From: Selenomonas ruminantium AC2024
Lineage (GTDB): Bacteria > Bacillota > Negativicutes > Selenomonadales > Selenomonadaceae
Direction: 5' to 3'
DNA length: 64,000 nucleotides
Assembly (NCBI RefSeq): GCF_000687995.1
Contig: NZ_JIAC01000001.1
Location: 806,001-870,000 of the forward strand
The notes below the pieces were generated by a model, which ran no database searches, was not told where the DNA came from, and saw only the letters and a list, made by a program, of their open reading frames with translations. Shown here in pieces: positions 42,680 to 50,850 of the stretch (positions are counted from its first letter, which is position 1; every line of letters begins with the position of its first letter). The position numbers and the translations under genes were made by a program.

Positions 42680-43861
42680 ATGATTAGTGTAACGAAACTG
42701 TTGTTCGCGCGGGAATACTACGGCGATAACCTGCGCTATACGAAGAACGCCCATACCATGAGAAATGGGGCGGCTGAGGGCATGGGGCCGGTGGTGGTCT
42801 GGAATTCCACCAAGACCTGCAACCTCAAGTGCATGCATTGTTACATGGGCTCGGATGCCCAAAAATATAAAGACGAGCTGACCACGGAGGAAGCCAAGAA
42901 GTTCATTGACGATTTGGCAGACTTCCATGTGCCCGTATTGTTGTTCTCCGGCGGCGAGCCTTTGATTCGGCCGGACTTCTTCGAGCTGGCGGAATACGCT
43001 CAGAAAAAGGGGGTAAGACCTACCCTGTCCACCAACGGCACCTTGATTACCCGGGAAGTGGCCCAGCGCATCAAGGATATCGGCGTGGGCTATGTAGGCA
43101 TCTCCCTGGACGGCCTTCAGGATGTCAACGATAAGTTCCGTGGGGTAGAAGGCTCATTCGAGAAGGCCATGAAGGGCATTGAAAACTGCGTGGCCGTTGG
43201 CCAGCGGGTGGGCCTGCGCTTTACCATCAACCACCACAACATTCAGGAGTTGGACAATATCTTTGACTTTATCGAAGAAAAGGGCATTAACCGGGTCTGC
43301 TTCTATCATCTGGTGTACTCCGGCCGTGGCGAAAAGATGGTCAATCAGGACGTGACCCCGGAAGAATCCCGCAAGGCTATGGATACCATTATTCGCCGCA
43401 CCCGGGATTTTGAGGAACGAGGCCTGGAAAAGGAAATCCTCACGGTGGACAACCACTGCGACGGCGTTTATATGTACCTCAAGGCACTGGCTGAGGGTCG
43501 GGATGAAACGGCAGAGCAGATTAAGAAGTATATCTCCATGAACGGCGGCAACCGCTCAGGTATCGCTTTCGGTGAGGTTGACCCCTTGGGCTATGTGCAT
43601 CCTGACCAGTTCACCCAGCATCATACCTTCGGCAACGTGCGGGAACGGAAGTTCGGGGATATTTGGTCAGATGTCAGCGCCAGCCCCATTCTGGCCGGTC
43701 TGAAAGACCGCAAGCACCTCCTGAAGGGCCGCTGCGCCAAGTGCAAGTTCCTGGACAACTGCAACGGCAACTTCCGCACCAGAGCAGAAGCGGTTACCGG
43801 GGATTTTTGGGAGTCGGACCCCTCCTGCTATCTCACCGATGAAGAAATCGGCATCAAGTGA
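42680..43861 (+). CDS. ahbC: Radical SAM AhbC/NirJ1: didecarboxysiroheme deacetylase
   Basis: A 393-residue radical SAM enzyme with CNLKCMHC (about residue 46) binding the SAM [4Fe-4S] cluster and a C-terminal SPASM-like cysteine set (CAKCKFLDNCNGN...C). The N terminus (ISVTKLLFAREYYGDNLRYT) is that of NirJ1/AhbC proteins. These remove two acetate groups from 12,18-didecarboxysiroheme to give Fe-coproporphyrin III in the alternative haem route. AGGAGAAGGA precedes ATG 42680. It is followed 12 bases later by ahbD. The ahbA/ahbB decarboxylases are not in the window. Confidence 0.85.
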   Translation: MISVTKLLFAREYYGDNLRYTKNAHTMRNGAAEGMGPVVVWNSTKTCNLKCMHCYMGSDAQKYKDELTTEEAKKFIDDLADFHVPVLLFSGGEPLIRPDFFELAEYAQKKGVRPTLSTNGTLITREVAQRIKDIGVGYVGISLDGLQDVNDKFRGVEGSFEKAMKGIENCVAVGQRVGLRFTINHHNIQELDNIFDFIEEKGINRVCFYHLVYSGRGEKMVNQDVTPEESRKAMDTIIRRTRDFEERGLEKEILTVDNHCDGVYMYLKALAEGRDETAEQIKKYISMNGGNRSGIAFGEVDPLGYVHPDQFTQHHTFGNVRERKFGDIWSDVSASPILAGLKDRKHLLKGRCAKCKFLDNCNGNFRTRAEAVTGDFWESDPSCYLTDEEIGIK

Positions 43862-43873
43862 GGAGGGCGCAAC

Positions 43874-44872
43874 ATGAAAATTGTATCCTGGAATACGACC
43901 AACAACTGCAATATGTACTGCGCCCATTGCTACCGTGATGCAGGCTGCAAGGCTGAGGACGAACTCTCCACGGAAGAAGCCAAAAAGCTCCTGCGGGAAA
44001 TCGCCAAGGCGGGGTTCAAAATCATGATTTTCTCCGGCGGCGAACCGTTGACCCGTCCGGATATTGTGGAACTGGTGAAGTATGCGTCTGATTTGGGGCT
44101 GTTTCCCGTGTTCGGTACCAATGGCACGCTGATTACGCTCGAAATGGCCAAGGCCTTGAAAGAGGCCGGGGCTAGAGGCATGGGCATTTCGCTGGATTCG
44201 CTGGACAAGGAAAAGCACGACAAATTCCGCGCCTTCCCCGGTGGCTGGGACGGCGCGGTGCAGGGCATGAAGAACTGCCGCGAAGTGGGCCTGCCCTTCC
44301 AGATTCATACGACGGTGATGGATTGGAACCAGCAGGAACTCGAAGCGATGACGGATTTTGCTGTGGAAATCGGCGCTAAGGCGCATCATTTCTTCTTCTT
44401 GGTGCCGACGGGCAGAGCCGCAACGATTGAGGAAGAATCCCTGCGGGCGGAGCAGTATGAAGATGTGCTGACCCGCATTATGAAGAAACAGCAGGAAGTG
44501 GATATTGAATTAAAGCCGACCTGCGCGCCACAGTTCCTGCGCATTGCTGACCAGCTGGGCATTAAGACGCGATTCCATCGTGGCTGTCTGGCAGGGCTCA
44601 GCTATTGTATCATCAGCCCGCGGGGCAAGGTACAGCCCTGCGCTTACCTCAATATGGAATTGGGTGATGTGCATGATACGCCATTTGATGAAATCTGGAA
44701 TGACAGCGAAGTGCTGAAGAAACTGCGTACGCTCGAATATAGCGGTGGGTGCGGCAGCTGCAACTATAAGGGCGTTTGCGGCGGGTGCCGGGCTAGAGCG
44801 GCTTATTACCATGGCGGGGATTATATGGCGGAGGAGCCTTGGTGTCTCTATCATGGACGCAGAGGCGAATAA
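43874..44872 (+). CDS. ahbD: Radical SAM AhbD/NirJ2: Fe-coproporphyrin decarboxylase
   Basis: A 332-residue radical SAM enzyme with CNMYCAHC near the N terminus (~13-20) and auxiliary-cluster cysteines at the C terminus (CGSCNYKGVCGGCRARA). It matches NirJ2/AhbD, which turns the two propionates of Fe-coproporphyrin III into the vinyl groups of haem b. Pairing with ahbC supports this over other SPASM enzymes. Nested-palindrome copy D begins 32 bases after its stop codon. Confidence 0.85.
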   Translation: MKIVSWNTTNNCNMYCAHCYRDAGCKAEDELSTEEAKKLLREIAKAGFKIMIFSGGEPLTRPDIVELVKYASDLGLFPVFGTNGTLITLEMAKALKEAGARGMGISLDSLDKEKHDKFRAFPGGWDGAVQGMKNCREVGLPFQIHTTVMDWNQQELEAMTDFAVEIGAKAHHFFFLVPTGRAATIEEESLRAEQYEDVLTRIMKKQQEVDIELKPTCAPQFLRIADQLGIKTRFHRGCLAGLSYCIISPRGKVQPCAYLNMELGDVHDTPFDEIWNDSEVLKKLRTLEYSGGCGSCNYKGVCGGCRARAAYYHGGDYMAEEPWCLYHGRRGE

Positions 44873-44903
44873 GAAGGATTATCACCGTGGGTTCGTGGTG
44901 GTC

Positions 44904-45103
44904 GGGCGGGGCCGTCAGCATTGCCACGATTCCGCTTAGCCCCTTTGCTAAAATATTTTTTTGCCTTTTATATAACGGGAAACGTCTAAACTCACTGCGT
45001 TCAAACAAAGACGTTTCCCGTTATTTTTAGTGGTATGGGCAAAAAATATTTCTTAACGCCAAGGGGCAAACGCTCCACTGCGGCAATGCTGACGGCCCCG
45101 CCC
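44904..45103 (+). repeat. Nested-palindrome element, copy D
   Basis: A 200-bp element with perfect 22-bp outer arms (44904-44925 with 45082-45103), a lower stem GCCCCTT/AAGGGGC, and AT-rich arms AAATATTTTTTTGCC/GGCAAAAAATATTT. The inner stem AACGGGAAACGTCT pairs with its complement and carries the loop AACTCACTGCGTTCAAACA. It lies 32 bases after ahbD in sense orientation. Confidence 0.88.
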
Positions 45104-45258
45104 TGAGTTACTTTGCGCATCGGTGCCCTCGCGCCGGTTGACATCGGCGTTGTGGGGCGTGTCTGTTATGAAAGTGTTGGAAATAGAAGAAAAGGTCGTT
45201 AAGCTGCAGCATTGAGACTGAGGGCGTGAACCAAAATCAACAGAGCAGCAGGCACTAA
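45104..45258. other. Gene-free spacer between palindrome copies D and E
   Basis: A 155-base stretch with no credible reading frame. A TTGACA at about 45138 has no matching -10 box at normal spacing. I see nothing functional here. Confidence 0.5.
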
Positions 45259-45459
45259 GGCGGAGCGGCCGGGAACTGGCCACAGCGAAGCGTATGGCCG
45301 CTGGCGTAAAGAAAATCATTTTTGCCCACCACAAAAAGAAACGCCAAGCACTTTTGTTTGAACGCAGTGAGTTTAAGTGCTTGGCGTTTTATCCTAGGCA
45401 AAAATGATTTTTAGCCAGCGGTCTTAGCGTAGTCGGGGCCAGTTCCCGGCCGCTCCGCC
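45259..45459 (-). repeat. Nested-palindrome element, copy E (opposite orientation)
   Basis: A 201-bp element with perfect 23-bp outer arms (45259-45281 with 45437-45459), a lower stem CCGCTGGC/GCCAGCGG, and AT-rich arms around TTTTTGCC/GGCAAAAA. The inner stem AACGCCAAGCACT pairs with its complement. The loop reads AACTCACTGCGTTCAAACA on the minus strand. It lies 43 bases after the minus-strand proC stop codon, so it too is in sense with the preceding gene. Confidence 0.88.
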
Positions 45460-45501
45460 GCCTTCTCTGATGATTTGTAGCCTTTAAGCTACCAGGCGCG
45501 G

Positions 45502-46284
45502 TTATTTATTCATAATCGCATCCACGGACTTAATGCATGCATTGCGCAATCCGTATTCTTCAAGTGCCGTTACCCCGCGGATGGTAGTCCCTGCCGGGCT
45601 GCAGACATTATCTTTGAGCACGCCTGGATGGGTACCCGTAGCGAGCTGAAGTTTTGCCGAACCGAGCACCATTTGGGAAATCAGCTTATAGGCATCTTCG
45701 CGTTTTAAGCCATATTTTACTGCCGCATCACCATAAGCCTCGATAAAGAGGTCGACAAAGGCCGGGCCGCAGCCAGTGACGGTGCCGCCAATGCCCATGA
45801 GATTGCTGGGAAGTTCCTGCACCAAACCCACAGCGGCAAAGAGTTTTTTGATTTCGGCGTGTTCCTCTGGCGTAAGAGTATTGTGCTCCTCAAAGAGCAG
45901 TACCCCTTCACCGACCATTGCCGGCGTGTTGGGCATGATGAATTGCAGGCGGACGCCGACAGGCAGGACGCTCTCATAGCGTGCAAAGTCCCAGCCGGCG
46001 GCGATGGAGATTAGGGCTTTGCCCTTTAATTTATCGCCAAGTTCTGTCAGGACGCTCTCAATCTGGTAGGGCTTGCAGGCCATTACCAATGTATCGCAGG
46101 TATCTGCCAGTTCCTGCACGGTCTTAACTGCCGTAAAGCCGATAGCGGCGGCATTTTTGGCCAGCTTTTCCTGATTGGGGGCAAAGGCGTAGACTTTTTC
46201 CTTGGCAATGGCGCCCGCGTTGATAAAACCTGCGGCGAGTGCCTGCGCCATATTGCCCATGCCGATAAATCCGAGTTTTTCCAT
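45502..46284 (-). CDS. proC: Pyrroline-5-carboxylate reductase
   Basis: A 260-residue NAD(P)H enzyme for the last step of proline synthesis. It has the N-terminal Rossmann motif KLGFIGMGNMAQALAAGF and the ProC signature near the C terminus (VCSPAGTTIRGVTALEEYG). GGAGG fits the second of two adjacent ATGs (46284). It is a single gene. Confidence 0.95.
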   Translation of the reverse strand: MEKLGFIGMGNMAQALAAGFINAGAIAKEKVYAFAPNQEKLAKNAAAIGFTAVKTVQELADTCDTLVMACKPYQIESVLTELGDKLKGKALISIAAGWDFARYESVLPVGVRLQFIMPNTPAMVGEGVLLFEEHNTLTPEEHAEIKKLFAAVGLVQELPSNLMGIGGTVTGCGPAFVDLFIEAYGDAAVKYGLKREDAYKLISQMVLGSAKLQLATGTHPGVLKDNVCSPAGTTIRGVTALEEYGLRNACIKSVDAIMNK

Positions 46285-46392
46285 CATGTACCTCCTGTAA
46301 TATATAAAGATGTTTTTTCGACAATCACTGCTATTATTGTAACATAAAATACAGGCCTCCAAAGTCCCAGTAAGAAAAATTTTTAGCGGGGG

Positions 46393-46420
46393 TTGTTTAT
46401 TTTAGATTGTGCGTTATAAT
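46393..46420 (+). promoter_or_regulatory. Promoter of the MATE-family gene
   Basis: TTGTTT (46393-46398), 16 bases and TATAAT (46415-46420), about 45 bases before the start codon. Confidence 0.55.
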
Positions 46421-46464
46421 AAGTAAACCGTTTGCTTTTTGGCGATTAGTTTGAGGTGAATAGA

Positions 46465-47811
46465 ATGTTAAACACAAGGGACATGGATATGCTTCATGGC
46501 TCTTTTTGGGATAAGCTGATTATTTTTGCGATTCCCTTGGCCCTTACCGGTGTTCTGCAGCAGCTCTTCAATGCGGCAGATGTGGCCGTTTTGGGGCAGT
46601 TTGTGGGCAAGAATGCCATGGCGGCCGTGGGCAATAATATCTCTGTTATCGGTATCTTGGTCAATCTCTTTATGGGGCTTTCGCTCGGCTCGAATGTGGT
46701 GATTGCCCGCTTTATCGGAGCGAAGAAGCCGGAAAAGGTTGGCACAGCTGTGCAGACGTCTTTTGCTTTGGCGGTGGCGACAGGTTTTGCCCTGCTGCTG
46801 TTTGGCGAGCTGATGGCTACGCCGATTATCAACTGGTTGGATGTGCCGGCCGAAGTTGAGGAAATGGCGGAAACCTACTTGCGGGTGTATCTGCTCGGCC
46901 TGCCTTTTATCGGCATGTATAACTTTGAAGCGGCTATTCTGCGTGCCCGCGGGGATACGCGTACGCCGCTCTTGGCGCTGGCCGCAGCCAGTGTGGTCAA
47001 TATCGCACTGGACTTGCTCTTTGTCCTTTGGGGCTGGGGCGTTATGGGCGTGGCGCTCGCTACGGTTGTGGCTACCGGCGTCAGTGCCTTTATCCTGTTC
47101 TGGTTCCTGACCCATTCGCAGGATATTTTGCGCCTGCATTTTGACGGCTTTGTTTTGGACGGCCGTCTGTTGCGGGATATTGTGGCCATTGGCCTGCCCG
47201 CGGGGATTCAGGGTATGGTCTTTTCGTTCTCGAATATTTTGATTCAGGCGGCGGTGAACAGTTTGGGGCCGGATGCCATGGCGGCATCGGCGGCGGCTTT
47301 TGCCATTGAGGTCAATGTTTACTGCGTGCTCAACGCCTTTGCCCAGGCCACGACGACTTTTGTGAGTCAGAATTACGGTGCGGGCAATCTGCCACGCTGC
47401 TTCCAGATTACCAAGGTGGGACTGGGACTGGATGTCGCCTTTACCGTGGCGATGGGCGTTATCGTGATTGGCTTTGCGCGGGAGTTCCTGTCTCTGTTCA
47501 ATGCGGATGAAACCGTCGTAGAACTTGGCATTATCCGCTTCTGGTATATCGTGGCGCCGCAATTTTTGCAGGTCTTTATCGATGTGCTGTCTGGCGCACT
47601 GCGCGGCTATGGCTTTTCGCTCCCGCCGGCAGTGCTCGCGCTCGTGGGTATTTGCGGCGTGCGCATTACCTGGCTGTATACGCTGTTCCCTGCCAGCCCC
47701 GACTACGCCACCTTGATGGCTTGCTATCCCGTGAGCTGGCTGATTACCGGCATCTTTATCGCCATCCTCTATCGTTACTGCCGTGGACATATCAAATTGA
47801 TTCGCGTGTGA
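46465..47811 (+). CDS. MATE-family efflux transporter
   Basis: A 448-residue membrane protein with twelve hydrophobic segments in two related halves (IPLALTGVLQQLFNAADVAVLGQFVG and GLPAGIQGMVFSFSNILIQ). It belongs to the multidrug and toxin extrusion family, exporting cationic compounds with proton or sodium coupling; substrate unknown. TTGAGGTGAA fits ATG 46465. A decayed nested palindrome (copy F) follows about 40 bases after the stop codon. Confidence 0.9.
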   Translation: MLNTRDMDMLHGSFWDKLIIFAIPLALTGVLQQLFNAADVAVLGQFVGKNAMAAVGNNISVIGILVNLFMGLSLGSNVVIARFIGAKKPEKVGTAVQTSFALAVATGFALLLFGELMATPIINWLDVPAEVEEMAETYLRVYLLGLPFIGMYNFEAAILRARGDTRTPLLALAAASVVNIALDLLFVLWGWGVMGVALATVVATGVSAFILFWFLTHSQDILRLHFDGFVLDGRLLRDIVAIGLPAGIQGMVFSFSNILIQAAVNSLGPDAMAASAAAFAIEVNVYCVLNAFAQATTTFVSQNYGAGNLPRCFQITKVGLGLDVAFTVAMGVIVIGFAREFLSLFNADETVVELGIIRFWYIVAPQFLQVFIDVLSGALRGYGFSLPPAVLALVGICGVRITWLYTLFPASPDYATLMACYPVSWLITGIFIAILYRYCRGHIKLIRV

Positions 47812-47852
47812 GACGTGGTAGGGGCAAACGTATTCAAGATTAGGTAATGTTA

Positions 47853-47910
47853 ATATATAACGGGAAACATCTACACTTGTTGTGTTCAAGTAAAGACGCT
47901 TCCCGTTATT
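47853..47910 (+). repeat. Nested-palindrome element, decayed copy F
   Basis: Only the inner stem-loop is left. ATAACGGGAAACATCT pairs with AGACGCTTCCCGTTAT, and the loop ACACTTGTTGTGTTCAAGTA is degenerate. It closely matches the inner stem of copy D, so it may be a broken relative. The outer and AT-rich arms cannot be traced. It follows the MATE gene in sense orientation. Confidence 0.65.
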
Positions 47911-47954
47911 TTAGTGTTAAGGTATTTTGATTTTTATGCCAGCATGTAAAGAAT

Positions 47955-48575
47955 TTATTTTGGGAATTTTATATATAAATCCAATACATTGTCTATCTTA
48001 ATGATTTGCCAAGTACCATCAGCGAGTTTCTGCATGCGTAAATCAACAAGGAAATTATCCTTTAAATCATTATCGTAAAAATCTAGTGAAATAACACATA
48101 GATCCTTGTTGAAAAAACGCTTTGCTTTTATGCCATTGTATGTAGTAGATTGTTGTGAGTTTTTTAAGAAGAAATCAGATAAATTGTTTTTAGATTTATT
48201 ATTGGACTTTGAATTATTATTAACTGTAAATGATTTTTTTATGTCACTTTCCAGCTCGGTGATATGAGATTCGCGCATATCATTTAAATAATCCATTGCC
48301 ATTTTTCGTTCTAGTTTGCTGAGGGATGTGTTTTTATTGACTTCATAGGGCAAAACATTATCGTAATAATCCGCTATGATATTATGTAAGTCAACATGTT
48401 TGTTAAAGGTATTTAAATCATTTTGCCCGATGGCTTTTATCACAATTTTTAATGTGTATTCTGGCGTTGATGTGTAATATTTATATCCAAATATTGCACC
48501 GATAATCACCACTAAACAAATTGTGAAAAAGGATATCTGTTTTGTGGTGAAGCCTCCTTGTTCATTATTATCCAT
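47955..48575 (-). CDS. DUF2939-like single-pass membrane protein
   Basis: A 206-residue protein with one membrane segment (~14-33) and an outward domain beginning YTLKIVIKAIGQNDLNTFNKHVDL, which resembles DUF2939 proteins from memory. An Asn/Ser/Lys-rich linker (~115-130) interrupts it. Function unknown. It is the last gene of the AT-rich block; GGAGG precedes the start. Confidence 0.6.
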   Translation of the reverse strand: MDNNEQGGFTTKQISFFTICLVVIIGAIFGYKYYTSTPEYTLKIVIKAIGQNDLNTFNKHVDLHNIIADYYDNVLPYEVNKNTSLSKLERKMAMDYLNDMRESHITELESDIKKSFTVNNNSKSNNKSKNNLSDFFLKNSQQSTTYNGIKAKRFFNKDLCVISLDFYDNDLKDNFLVDLRMQKLADGTWQIIKIDNVLDLYIKFPK

Positions 48576-48637
48576 CCGTGCTACCTCCTTTTTGTAAAAC
48601 TAAAAGGAAATTAAATGGGAATTAAATGGGAATTATC

Positions 48638-50017
48638 TCATCTGATAATTCGCGAGCCGATATAATCTATAACGCCATTTTTTACGGCAAAGCGCAATAA
48701 GCAATTGTCGTTGTTAATGGAGCGAAATTGATATTCATACAATGTAGAGCCATTGTATTCTGTTTTTCCATAGGGATCGCCATAGGCTTGTAATATCTCC
48801 TGAACGCTGTCTCCTTGTCGTAAACCACGTTTTGTTTGTACGCGGCTGCTATTGGAATAGAGACTTTCCACATGGCCATTGGCTACAATAATTTCCCAAT
48901 CTGGGTAGTAATAGTGAGTAAAGCCAGAATCATCTAGTTTAGACGGCTTTTCTTCCTTACCTAGACGTCCCTGTAATTGATCGAAGGACAAACATAAATC
49001 AACTGGTCCTAAAGCTGTTTCCGTGGCTGGTTTTGTTGAGATATCCAGCATTTGAGCTGAAGAAGCAGCATTAGTATTGGCGATTTTGGTATCTGCTGGT
49101 TTGGTGGTTTTTTCACTTACCTTATCGCTGGCTTTATTTTTCTTAGGAGAATTGAGCTTATCTTTAGTATCAGATATTATATCTTGTTCAGTATAGTGGG
49201 GCTGTTCTTCAATTAGGTAGTAAGTACCACCAGCTAAAATTAGTAAAAGCATTCCACAGAGAATGGCAAGATTTTTGGCGTTGGCAGATACGGAACTGTT
49301 TTGCTTATTTTTATTTGCTTTGGCCATAAAATTAAACATTGCTAATAAAAGCACAAGTGCTACTACAGCAAGCCCGATGACACGGTCTTTATGCCAAATT
49401 CTAAAATCTGCTTTAACAGTGGAGGTTTCATTACCAATTAAGGCAGCGGAAAGATCCCAGTAAAGTTCTTTACCTTCATTGGTGACTTTGGTGGCATTAG
49501 TGTTGCCGGAGGGATAAGGCAACTTTAAAGTGAAGTCAAATTTCATATCAGAAAGCATTGACTTAGCCAGGGTTTGTTGTTCTTGAGGTAAATCTTTGAT
49601 GTCTTTGTTGTCATTATTGTTTTCAAAGATTAAATCCAAGGAATAAGAGTCGAACAACAGCCCTTTTTTCATTTGTATGCCATTATTTAGTCCCTTGTGT
49701 GCATCGAATAAATTGACATCCTTAGCCATGGTGCGGATATCCTTATAATTCGTTTCCGCATGGAATCCTTTCAGATTGCCATTAGATACGCTGTCTACCT
49801 TGGCATCGGGGGAGTTCTTGGTGACGTCTTTTTTAGCTTGTTCAATTTCATCTTGCAAAAACTCGTTACCAACCATGGTGCGATTCAGTATAACACTGCC
49901 ATCTTCGTGAATTTCAATGTCTGCTTTTACTTGAAAGCAACCGCTGGTTAGCATTGTCACTAAGATTAGGCAGAGGGTAAGGAAGAGTGTATTTTTTTTC
50001 TTGGTCAATGCTCTCAC
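48638..50017 (-). CDS. LppM-like lipoprotein with internal membrane segments and a C-terminal paralogous domain
   Basis: A 459-residue protein. A lipobox (LVTMLTSGC) ends a signal peptide. Residues ~30-210 resemble the LppM/DUF3153 domain (VKADIEIHEDGSVILNRTMVG). Two membrane segments (~215-235 and ~250-268) are followed by a Lys/Thr/Ser-rich linker. The C-terminal ~110 residues (TKRGLRQGDSVQEILQAYGD...CLLRFAVKNGVIDYI) are clearly related to a domain in the protein at 50851. The mix of lipobox and later membrane helices is unusual. Function unknown. Confidence 0.6.
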   Translation of the reverse strand: MRALTKKKNTLFLTLCLILVTMLTSGCFQVKADIEIHEDGSVILNRTMVGNEFLQDEIEQAKKDVTKNSPDAKVDSVSNGNLKGFHAETNYKDIRTMAKDVNLFDAHKGLNNGIQMKKGLLFDSYSLDLIFENNNDNKDIKDLPQEQQTLAKSMLSDMKFDFTLKLPYPSGNTNATKVTNEGKELYWDLSAALIGNETSTVKADFRIWHKDRVIGLAVVALVLLLAMFNFMAKANKNKQNSSVSANAKNLAILCGMLLLILAGGTYYLIEEQPHYTEQDIISDTKDKLNSPKKNKASDKVSEKTTKPADTKIANTNAASSAQMLDISTKPATETALGPVDLCLSFDQLQGRLGKEEKPSKLDDSGFTHYYYPDWEIIVANGHVESLYSNSSRVQTKRGLRQGDSVQEILQAYGDPYGKTEYNGSTLYEYQFRSINNDNCLLRFAVKNGVIDYIGSRIIR

Positions 50018-50038
50018 CTCTTCTACAATAACTTACTG

Positions 50039-50830
50039 TTAAAGCTTAATATTCTTTATAAGCAATCCTAATATACCTGTAACAATAATGGAAAAAATCC
50101 AACCAGGTAACTGTAGTGAACCTAAAACAATTGTGCGCTGCAAGGCTTCTTTCCAACCTTTTAGGATACCAGAAAAATCTGGAGATACGCCTAGTTTATG
50201 CGCAAGACAACCGCTGCCACCGATACACATTAAAATGCTACCACCGGTAAAAGCATAGAAACCTGCTGAAAAGCTGAAGGCGGCTTTGGCTGCAGCCTTA
50301 CCTGTACTGCCTAAAAGTTGTGATACTTCATCCATGGTAGAATGATATTCTAAAAATCCTACTGCTAATAAGAGCAGTAAGCCTGTACCGATAACTGGCA
50401 TTATATCGACCTGCCCTTGGGCATGAAAATAAAGGGCGATTACAGCAAAGAGGGCGATGGCAACTGTAACAAGTCCGCTGATTTCAGAGATGGAAAAAGA
50501 ACCAAGTCCACCTAAAACACTTATCATGGGTAAAAAGGGTGACAGGATTACCAAAACAGCACCAGCATAAGCAGTTTTCCCTAAAACATCAGGACTAATA
50601 GTGCCAGCTTGAGATTGTGTTCCTTGAGGTCGTGTTACTTGAGTTTGTGCCACTTGAGGCTGTGCTACTTGAGGTTGAGGAGGCGCGGTGTCAGCTGGTG
50701 GCGGCTGGGGGGGCGTAGTGTTTGGCGTTGTAGGGGGCGTAGGTAGTTGGGCTTCCAGTTTAGTTCCGCATTCTGGGCAGAATAAAACATTATCGGGCAG
50801 GTTTTGACCGCAGTTATTACATTTTTTCAT
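50039..50830 (-). CDS. Zinc-ribbon membrane protein
   Basis: A 263-residue protein. The N terminus is a double-CxxC zinc ribbon (CNNCGQNLPDNVLFCPECGT), then a Pro/Gln/Thr-rich linker with repeated PQVAQ units (~30-75), then five hydrophobic segments. Function unknown. Zinc-ribbon plus membrane proteins of this kind often occur with PrsW-like proteases, as here. Confidence 0.65.
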   Translation of the reverse strand: MKKCNNCGQNLPDNVLFCPECGTKLEAQLPTPPTTPNTTPPQPPPADTAPPQPQVAQPQVAQTQVTRPQGTQSQAGTISPDVLGKTAYAGAVLVILSPFLPMISVLGGLGSFSISEISGLVTVAIALFAVIALYFHAQGQVDIMPVIGTGLLLLLAVGFLEYHSTMDEVSQLLGSTGKAAAKAAFSFSAGFYAFTGGSILMCIGGSGCLAHKLGVSPDFSGILKGWKEALQRTIVLGSLQLPGWIFSIIVTGILGLLIKNIKL

Positions 50831-50850
50831 GGTTGCATTCCTCCTGATTT

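Noticed and set aside
45138-45165. TTGACA in the spacer between palindrome copies D and E as a promoter
   Set aside because: No -10 box at 16-18 bases and no gene downstream in that direction.
12826-45459. Nested palindromes as insertion sequences or CRISPR-related repeats
   Set aside because: They hold no transposase frame, have no regular spacing, and the arms differ between copies, unlike terminal inverted repeats of one mobile element. Non-autonomous mobility is not excluded.
46468-47889. Open frame of about 470 codons antisense to the MATE gene
   Set aside because: Very rich in His/Asn/Arg with no fold-like pattern; a shadow of the membrane protein gene.
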